From positions 4,433-16,634 of the forward strand of contig NW_003128872.1 in NCBI RefSeq assembly GCF_000003605.2: a DNA stretch of 12,202 nt. Reading direction: 5' to 3'. Both the position numbers and the translations under genes were made by a program. The notes below the pieces were generated by a model. The model saw only the letters and a program-made list of their open reading frames with translations. It did no database searches and was not told where the DNA came from. This document shows positions 1 through 6,323 of this stretch, piece after piece (the first letter of the stretch is position 1; each line of letters opens with the position of its first letter). The stretch is from Saccoglossus kowalevskii (Eukaryota > Hemichordata > Enteropneusta > Harrimaniidae).

Positions 1-1720
1 GTGTAATTAATAATGGACATTTTACTGACTTTTTTCAAGTTCAAAGGGGAGTCAGACAAGGTGACCCATTGTCACCATACCTATTTATTCTTGCCATTGA
101 AACTTTAGCAATCTACCTTAGAAATAACGAAAAAGTAAAAGGGATTACCCTGTTAAACAATGAATATTTGCTTGGGCAATATGCAGATGATGCCTTTTTA
201 TTTTTAGATGGAACTGAATGGTCCCTGAGGGAAGTGCTCAATACCTTAGATAAGTTCTCTATCTGTTCAGGACTTAGCCCTAATTATGAAAAAACTAGTG
301 TTATTTGGATAGGGAGTAAACGACATTGCCTCGATAAGTTTTTAACAGACAGAGGTTTAAATTGGACAGACAATCCATTTCAAGTACTGGGGGTCACATT
401 TGATGTGAATCTAAATGTACTGTGTGACCTTAATTATATTCCCGCTATCAATGATATTAAAAGGTTGTTTAAGTCATGGGAAAAGAGGCACTTGACACTC
501 ATAGGAAAAGTTACAGTGGTAAAAAACATTAGCAATTTCAAAACTGGTTCATTTGTTGACGGTTCATCCAAACATGCCGGCTAATATCATCAAAGACCTG
601 GAAAAAATAATTTACAATTTTATTTGGAACTCTAATTATGATAAAATTAATAGATGACTTTTATACATGGAAACAACTTTTTAATAGTCAACTAAAATTT
701 AAACATCACTTGCTCAAGCGTATGGGGGAAGAACAAATACGTTATATTAGACATACAGTATTGAGTGATAATCCATTTTGGAAAGATGTATTTACTGTAT
801 GGGAAGAAATTTGTATTACCAAAACAGAATCAGATTATATTGTAAGTCAACCACTTTGGTATAACCCAGCAATATTGGTAGGAAATAACACTGTAATGTA
901 TAAGAATTGGCATCACAAAGGAATTAATGTAATCGTGAATTGATTGGATGAAAGTAAAAATATTATGTCATTGAATTTATATATTCCCAGTGGCAATAAG
1001 AAAATATCTAAAGCTATTTATAGTTACTACATTCGTCAATTAGGACTAAAAACAAAGCCACTTACTGCTGTAAAAAAGTGGAGCGAGTTTTTTTCTTTGC
1101 AAACTGAAGAATTTCAAGATATTTTCATTCTGCCATATAAAACTACGGACGATGTATCAATGAGAAATGTTCAATTTCGATTATTACATAGAATTACACC
1201 AACTAACAGAGACTTGCATTTGAGAAATTTGGTAGAGGATGAAAGATGTTCTTTTTGTGGTTTGTTTGTAGAAAGATGTCATCATTTGTTTTTTGAATGC
1301 CCCCATGTGCTTGAGCTTTGGACTCAGGTAGAAAATTATTTAGAGGTAAACGGCAATATTTAGATAAAATTTTCTCAGAAAGATATAATTTTGGGCATAC
1401 CTTTAAATTCAAACAGAAATCACCTCTGCCTTTTAAATTTTCTGATACTTTTTACGAAATTGTATATTGTGTGGTGTAAATGGAAACAGGTGCAGCCAAA
1501 TATACGGGCATGGAAAAATACTTTGATTTTAACCTTTAATATTGAGTATTCCAAGTCCATACAGAAAGATTCTCTACATGGGTTCAAAAGTACATGGGAC
1601 CCACTGTTTGATTCAATGGAGTTACTCTAAATTGTTTTGTTTTTTAATTTTAATTTTTACGTTGTTATGTTATTTTGTATTTGTACTGTTTTAATATCAT
1701 TTAAAAATAGTGATAATAAA
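1..1720 (+). mobile_element. 3' part of a decayed L1/Tx1-like non-LTR retrotransposon
   Basis: The segment carries the second half of a LINE reverse transcriptase ORF, then an AT-rich 3' untranslated stretch after the last stop at 1628-1630. It appears to close near 1710-1720 in an A-rich tail (gataataaaaac). The 5' end lies outside the window. No long terminal repeats are visible, and the order reverse transcriptase, linker, C-terminal zinc knuckle, short AT-rich tail is that of a non-LTR element. The exact 3' boundary and any target-site duplication cannot be fixed from one copy. Assignment to the L1/Tx1-like group rests on the look of the protein blocks (GVRQGDPLSPYLF, YADD, IWIGSK, and the C-terminal knuckle) and is inference. 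Confidence 0.88.
3..1630 (+). pseudogene. Broken LINE ORF2 reverse transcriptase (C-terminal half)
   Basis: Reading from base 3, the frame opens inside the palm domain, with GVRQGDPLSPYLF at about 48-86 and the catalytic block QYADDAFLFL at about 177-206. It continues through the thumb-like segment with EKTSVIWIGSK and LGVTF. Near 531 the frame slips by one base; the same protein continues in another frame with AISKLVHLL and IIYNFIWN until a TGA at 655-657. The following homologous stretch is in a third frame from about 638 to 1630 and is cut by an in-frame TGA at 941-943 and an in-frame TAG at 1361-1363. The part before 1361 ends in a zinc-knuckle-like CSFC...CHHLFFEC segment at about 1246-1302. 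Sequence expected between the FIWN block and the following stretch seems short, so an internal deletion is likely. With at least two frame changes and two stops this copy cannot make the enzyme. In the living family the protein nicks target DNA and reverse-transcribes the element RNA. Confidence 0.9.
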
Positions 1721-2444
1721 AACAGAGCTCGACTGTCGAGAGTGTGGCGTATATAATGAAGAGAAAGGGCCTTGCGACCCGTAAGTGTCCATATAAGTAC
1801 GGATCGAACTTGAAACTGAAAACATAACATAAATACCGCCAGTGTCGGGGGCAAGGGGGGTAGCTGGTACAGGTTACGGGAAATATAAAAAAGACATTTT
1901 CGGTTTTTACAGGAAATAAAATGAAAGTTCCATAGACAGTAAAAATAGGTTTTTACACTTTACAGATAAAGCAAATTCCTTATTACATTTCAATATATAT
2001 TTGATAATTAATATATTTGATAATTTTAGTTTAAAAAATCAAAATTGGAAATTGCGTTCGAATTATGACATTTAATGTGGAAATGCTTTATACGCTTACA
2101 AAAAATAAGATTCTTGTACAAAATACGAACGAATAAAATAGCTGATTACATTTAAAAAATAAAAAAATGTATTCCATATTTCATACAAAAATAATTTGCA
2201 TAATTACCGATTACACGTGAATATTAAAGACAAAACACCATTTTTATATTCTCGATGTTTTTGCATTTCTTTTGTCTTTAATTATGAGTGAAAGAAGCTG
2301 AATGAAATTACAAGGCGACGGGGACCAGCGTGCAGATAAAATAACTTGTTAATAGTGGCTTCCAGTTAGCATGCTCCCGGTCAGATAATAACGCTTCAGG
2401 CGGTAATGACAGTCACATTTTTGGACAAATCGTTGTCATCATAG
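1721..2444. other. Non-coding AT-rich stretch between LINE and first MITE
   Basis: No ORF with recognisable protein character is present. The first 150 bases downstream of the LINE tail are less AT-rich (a gagctcgactgtcgagag partial palindrome near 1725-1742, and gtcggggg near 1842-1849). The rest is strongly AT-rich with short A runs. No gene or RNA could be supported. Confidence 0.6.
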
Positions 2445-2599
2445 TATAGCGGGAGGGTCGTCACTGGCGCATGCGCGGGAATTGAGTCCCAAGCGACGAT
2501 AACGCTAAAATCGCAAAAACGCATGGGTAGACACTTGTTTGTCAACAATGACACGCTTAGCCATCTGACGCATGCGCAGGTGACGACTTCCCCGCTTAA
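2445..2599. mobile_element. MITE-like inverted-repeat element, about 155 bp (copy A)
   Basis: The left end beginning GCGGGAGGGTCGTCAC at 2449 and the reverse complement of the right end, beginning GCGGGGAAGTCGTCAC at 2595, match at roughly 23 of 28 positions (counting from the flanking A at 2448 and its partner at 2596) and run into CGCATGCG on both sides. The right end abuts TTAA (2596-2599); the left end abuts TATA (2445-2448), one swap away from TTAA. Short length, terminal inverted repeats and no coding capacity fit a miniature inverted-repeat transposable element. TTAA target duplication is the hallmark of piggyBac-type transposases, so that superfamily is a reasonable guess but no transposase is present. 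The ends resemble those of the second element at 4739-5023. Confidence 0.72.
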
Positions 2600-2700
2600 A
2601 AACTGTAAAGCGTCGTCATTATTCTAAAGGAATCCGGATTGAAGTTATATAATATTTTTAACGGCAAATAAAATACAGAAAAGGACTTATACATTGCAAA

Positions 2701-2854
2701 ACGAGAAAATAAATACTCCACAACGAGGCACGGGAAGCAGTAACACGAAGCATGCAACACAGTAAAACGAGACGCGGGACATATTACAACGAAGCTGAAC
2801 ACAATACACCATCTACCCAACACGGTGGCAATACGAGGAATATTTAATACCAAC
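2701..2854. repeat. Degenerate 22-bp tandem/periodic repeat
   Basis: The word ACGAG or ACGAA recurs at 2701, 2723, 2745, 2767 and 2789, exactly 22 bases apart each time, and again at 2833, two periods after 2789. The unit starting at 2811 has lost the word. Beyond the anchor, columns 13 and 20 of the unit are A in almost all copies, but the rest is poorly conserved. The spacing is seen directly; that it is an old diverged tandem array is inference. A minus-strand open frame crosses it but has no recognisable protein character. Confidence 0.55.
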
Positions 2855-3918
2855 TTTAGACACACAAAGCAACCAATTAGCGACTGTCAGTGAACACAAC
2901 TATTCTAAAAACAGCCAATTGACACGATCGACACAATGTTAGTATTCCAAGAGAAACAAGACTGGTGTTTTATTTTTTATCTCATTTGTGACAAATCAAA
3001 AAATATTTAAATATCATTAAATATCATTCAAAAGAATCATAAAATCCAATGACATAAATTTCGATTTTCGACTTCATAACATGCATTAACAAAAATAAGA
3101 GGGAAGACATAGTCTGTAATTTTCCATGGGATACGACTTATCGCATACCACGAGATTGTCTTTAAACTGAAGTTGTTGCAAAGTACTGTGAATACATGAG
3201 AACTGCGCCCAAATTGGTCACCGTCGACAAATGAACTATGCCTCAACAAATCCTATTTTTTAATATTTAATATGAATAGCGCCCTAGGTGTTATTTTCTG
3301 TGCTTTTGTTTTACTTTCCGTGGTTTATAGAAGGGGGTCATTCTCATTGAAATTGAAAAAAAACAAACAGACAAACAAGAAAACAATCAATTTTCACTTA
3401 ATTTATGAAATTAAGTTTCACTTAACGTTAAAGAGTTTTGTTTTGGCAGGGTATACTGTTTGGCTACTTGCGAAGCTGGATTGCGTTTTGGTTACGCCAT
3501 ACGTTACAACATTCCATAATTATGCGGTATTGCACAGGGAATTTGCGCCTTACTCGGAAATGCAAATTCCATATATTGAATGATTACGTCATATTCATTC
3601 CGAGAAGGCGGATATTTTTGAAATGTATTGTTATTTTCAATCATATTGCCCAGTTTTGGGCTTCATATTCTTGATATAGTTATTACAAGAATCACGCAAA
3701 ATATTTACTTGAACAATTACACGATCATGTTACGAAGTTTACAGTCCGTCAGTTAAATGTTTTGTTCTTGTAGATTGTTTGTTATTGTTGTCAGTTATTT
3801 GTTTTGTGTTCTTGAAATTGTAAACCTCCTTTATATGAATTTTGTTATACGATATAAGGTTGGGTATGTTATTTCTTCTCTTCTCTCCATTTGGTCTGCA
3901 AAGCTAAACATTACGATC
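2855..3918. other. No supportable gene; AT-rich non-coding stretch
   Basis: Several short open frames occur on both strands, including overlapping ones at 3272-3583 and 3438-3674 and one at 3757-3948. None has a recognisable domain, and the two overlapping ones compete in different frames. A perfect 9-bp-arm hairpin lies at 3396-3416, and a TTACGTCA (CRE-like) word near 3583-3590. The segment 3750-3950 is T-rich and ends with an AATAAA, which resembles the 3' end of a transcript or retroelement, but no coding part could be attached to it. Confidence 0.5.
3396..3416. repeat. Short perfect hairpin, 9-bp arms
   Basis: ACTTAATTT and AAATTAAGT flank the loop ATG as perfect inverted arms. The word TTTCACTTAA occurs on both sides of the loop (about 3392-3401 and 3416-3425), so the hairpin sits within a direct repeat. 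AT-rich arms of this size occur by chance in AT-rich DNA, so function is not claimed. Confidence 0.5.
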
Positions 3919-3924
3919 AATAAA
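3919..3924 (+). promoter_or_regulatory. Possible plus-strand polyadenylation signal AATAAA
   Basis: A canonical AATAAA is followed within about 10-30 bases by a GT-rich stretch (gttgtcatgtttgtg), the usual layout of an animal poly(A) site. No upstream plus-strand exon was recognised, so it may be the 3' end of an unrecognised transcript or of a retroelement tail, or chance. Confidence 0.3.
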
Positions 3925-3949
3925 GTTGTCATGTTTGTGAATCTGTAAT

Positions 3950-4738
3950 ACAATCCACTGCATACAATGGGAATTTCTTACCTATAATGCATGGCGCCAT
4001 ATAGAACTCAATCGACACACTACACTGGCGAATGCACTGATATGCATCACAGATATTTATCACTATAATCACAATGACAATTAGAAATGAATGGCATAGA
4101 AGTCAATATATTTCATTGCCAAGCATCTTACCTCAAAAGCTTGGAGATAAAGTTAAAAACCGCAAACGTGTAAATAATGACACTCGTGGGTTATAAAAAT
4201 ATAACACTAATGTATAATATAATCTAACAAGTAGTAGACTATTTTTTTAAAAATAAATTACGAAATAAGTTCAAAATATAATCACAAAAAATTAAGAAGA
4301 AGTAGAAGTCGATATGGAAAATAAGAATACAACAATAATGTGTAAACTTATACACTCAAATCGAATTGTTAGTATTAATTATAAGTTCTAATGCATTGTG
4401 TCTCATTGTATAATAAGAAAACATTTGACTCTTTATCATTCCGATTAAACACAATTTATTGCAAGGTGACCCACTTGTTTGTAGATAGGTTAATGCATGT
4501 TTATCATTTGAATCTATCTGCCGCCATAGCATACCAAGGCAAACTTTGCATATCCAATGTGACGTCATTGTTAGCGTTTCTTGAGTATGTCACCATTTCT
4601 GACCAATTTGATTCATTTCGCTGAATAAATATCTTGGACCCTGTAACAAACATTCAAATTTATAAATTAGAAATTGTCTAAAGACTGTTCATATACATTG
4701 AGATACACATATGTGTTGGTGTAACAAAAAGCGTGGTA
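3950..4738. other. No supportable gene; AT-rich non-coding stretch
   Basis: Only short, unrecognisable open frames are present (for example a pair on opposite strands at about 4356-4624). A CCAAT word at 4554-4558 lies directly beside a perfect TGACGTCA palindrome at 4560-4567, a combination of CCAAT box and cyclic-AMP response element, but there is no identified promoter here. Confidence 0.5.
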
Positions 4739-5023
4739 TTAAAGGCGGTAGTCGTCGCGCTACGCATGCGCGAGATATATGGGTCTCATATAAACAAAGA
4801 TGGCGACTTTGACTGTTGCGCAGATCAACATGTACAAATTGAGACGTTACCAAGCTTTAATTAGGTATTTTTCAGATAATTGGAGGGTATTGAAAGAGCC
4901 ACAGGCTGTAATTAGTGCAAGTCGCGCCCAGGTCAAATCTCATACTTGCACTGGATTGTGGGAACATGTATGTTTATCAAAATAAATGTCACACATGCGC
5001 AGCGGACGACCACCTCCCTTTAA
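4739..5023. mobile_element. MITE-like inverted-repeat element, about 285 bp, flanked by TTAA (copy B)
   Basis: TTAA at 4739-4742 and TTAA at 5020-5023 bracket terminal inverted repeats. The left end reads AGGCGGTAGTCGTC then CGCTACGCATG, and the reverse complement of the right end reads AGGGAGGTGGTCGTC then CGCTGCGCATG, about 26 bases with two one-base indels and a few substitutions. Exact TTAA on both sides is the target-site signature of piggyBac-like transposition. The interior has no transposase. It contains a 61-codon open frame starting at an ATG at 4800, which I treat as chance coding within the element. The GTCGTC block and CGCATG core are shared with the element at 2445-2599, suggesting related families mobilised by one transposase. 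Confidence 0.78.
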
Positions 5024-5805
5024 ATACCACCAAATATTGCCCACGTGTTTACAATATATAACACATGTTAATTATACATATGCCATCAATTCTCTTTGTT
5101 TGTCTTAGAAATACAAGTGAGCGGTGTTACCTGCGTGTGCATTTAAACGTATTGCTACTGAAATAAAACAATTAAATAATAAAGTACTCATAGTCACAAT
5201 TACATAAATGACCAAACAAAACAGAACGTCTGGTATCCCTTCTACTACATACCGACTACTTGATGAACAGATGACGGTTTCCACACATTTTCAATAATGT
5301 GGGTTCATGTCATTCATACACAGACATTGTAATGACGGGGATTACAAGATAATTCATTATGCGAAAGCGTAAATAATTATTTCATAATATCATTTACATT
5401 TGGTTTCGAAATTTTGCTTGGTGACATGAACTAAATAGGCGGCATATTTCTACGAACGATATTTTTGTAAGTCTCCAACTCCAACATCGGGCTGAAGATG
5501 TACTAAATACTCGCAATACAATTCTGTATATTGATGATAGCCAAAATGACAATAATCAGTAATACATATAAAACGCCGAAGATTCCACACGTTTCATTTC
5601 TGCTAAAAAATGTGTGGGGATACGAAATTGTTCTTCCTTATCACTGGTCAAAGAAAAGAAGATCATTATGTACGACTTGCATAACTGGTTATGAGTAACA
5701 CTGTATGTGGTAGATCCACATCAGTACCACGCACCACTTCACATCATACTTTATATTGAGTGGTTTAGTTTCTTTATCATGGTGCATACATTTACCCAAG
5801 TGGCA
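5024..5805. other. Probable intron or downstream flank of the O-fucosyltransferase gene
   Basis: No gene is recognised on the plus strand. On the minus strand this may be the last intron or the 3' flank of the glycosyltransferase gene. It holds one weak candidate terminal exon (5105-5157) and a set of CCACACATTT inverted words (5281-5290, 5585-5594 and 5608-5617). Confidence 0.45.
5105..5157 (-). CDS. Weak candidate terminal exon of the O-fucosyltransferase-like gene
   Basis: A good minus-strand acceptor (TTGTTTTATTTCAG, ending at 5158) is followed by 53 bases that supply the two bases needed to complete the split codon left by exon 4 and then run open for 16 codons to a TAA at 5105-5107. 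The joined product after EQEIC would read KLAIRLNAHAGNTAHLYF. The spacing C-x-x-A resembles the family, where the cysteine block is usually followed by an alanine and then a G-x-x-S-[ST]-[WF] stretch. The key S-[ST]-[WF] part is absent, so the match is poor. A GTAAC inside it could also be a donor, making it a 27-base internal exon. Confidence 0.17.
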
Positions 5806-5975
5806 GCGGCACCGGGGGCGGGAGCGGCACTCCCCCATCACCAATGTTGGGGGAGGGGCATCGTCCCTAAATCAAGCTGAAACCCTTTGTGTATAGCGTT
5901 TCTGAGGGTCTAGATTTCATTTTTTCCGGAGGAGCATGCCTCCGGACCCCCCTAGTAAGGTCGTGCATTTGGCGC
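5806..5975. repeat. GC-rich dispersed-repeat fragment with two hairpins
   Basis: This block is sharply GC-richer than its AT-rich surroundings. It has a perfect inverted repeat CTCCCCCA/TGGGGGAG at 5830-5837 and 5848-5855, and a second one, TCCGGAGG/CCTCCGGA, at 5935-5942 and 5949-5956, followed by CCCCCCTAG. The string of a C-rich CCGGAC word ending in CCCCCCTAG resembles a repeat I associate with several marine invertebrate genomes; this is from memory and unchecked. Borders are uncertain and no target duplication was found. Confidence 0.5.
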
Positions 5976-6009
5976 AAGGGATGATGAGCAGATATCGCCC
6001 CATGCACAA

Positions 6010-6015
6010 TTTATT
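6010..6015 (-). promoter_or_regulatory. Possible minus-strand poly(A) signal AATAAA downstream of exon 4
   Basis: The plus-strand TTTATT reads AATAAA on the minus strand, about 160 bases past the read-through stop at 6174-6176. It would serve a transcript that ends without using the exon 4 donor. The hexamer alone is weak evidence in AT-rich DNA. Confidence 0.25.
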
Positions 6016-6181
6016 CCGCCGCCTTTGAATCCGTCGTTGCTTTAATTGGTAGACACAACTAAAATATATTTAATTTTGCTAAAATCAAATCAAATCAGGG
6101 TATAATGTTGCAGTAGCAAACAATCTCGACAGCATTTTTTCTCGTCAAAAATATAAACTAGAACTCTTTACTATTACTTAC

Positions 6182-6323
6182 GTTTGCAAATCTCTTGCTC
6201 CACCAATGACGTCACATAATTGTCATCTTTGAAGGCTTGGATCTCGGGATATTCATCAGTTGTTATGTTAGCGAGTGACCATATTTCTGGAACTTCAGCA
6301 TCTTTCAATATTTCGATTATTTT
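6182..6323 (-). CDS. Exon 4: C-terminal conserved block
   Basis: The acceptor TTGTTACAATAG ends at 6324; 47 codons follow from KIIEILKD to SLVEQEICK, plus one base. The D-x-Y-V-x-S-L-V-E-Q-E-I-C string is characteristic of this O-fucosyltransferase-like family. The donor is a perfect GTAAGT (GT at 6181-6180). If it is not used, the frame stops at TAA 6176-6174 after two more residues (RK). Confidence 0.82.

Noticed and set aside
1203-1412. Minus-strand open frame with a serine-serine-threonine-tryptophan string in an alternative frame near 1303
   Set aside because: It is antisense to the LINE C-terminal knuckle, and the resemblance to the missing fucosyltransferase C-terminus is a chance match in another frame that stops soon after.
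3037-3249. Minus-strand open frame considered as the last exon of the O-fucosyltransferase-like gene
   Set aside because: The acceptor-like AG before it gives phase 0, whereas exon 4 leaves one base. The phase-correct reading hits a stop within a few codons, and no family motif is present.
3272-3674. Two overlapping plus-strand open frames with hydrophobic runs
   Set aside because: They lie in different frames of the same AT-rich DNA, have no recognisable domain, and neither shows clear splice or start context.
6208-6215. Perfect TGACGTCA (CRE) palindrome
   Set aside because: It lies in coding exon 4 (Y-V-T-S-L segment), where the bases are explained by the protein.
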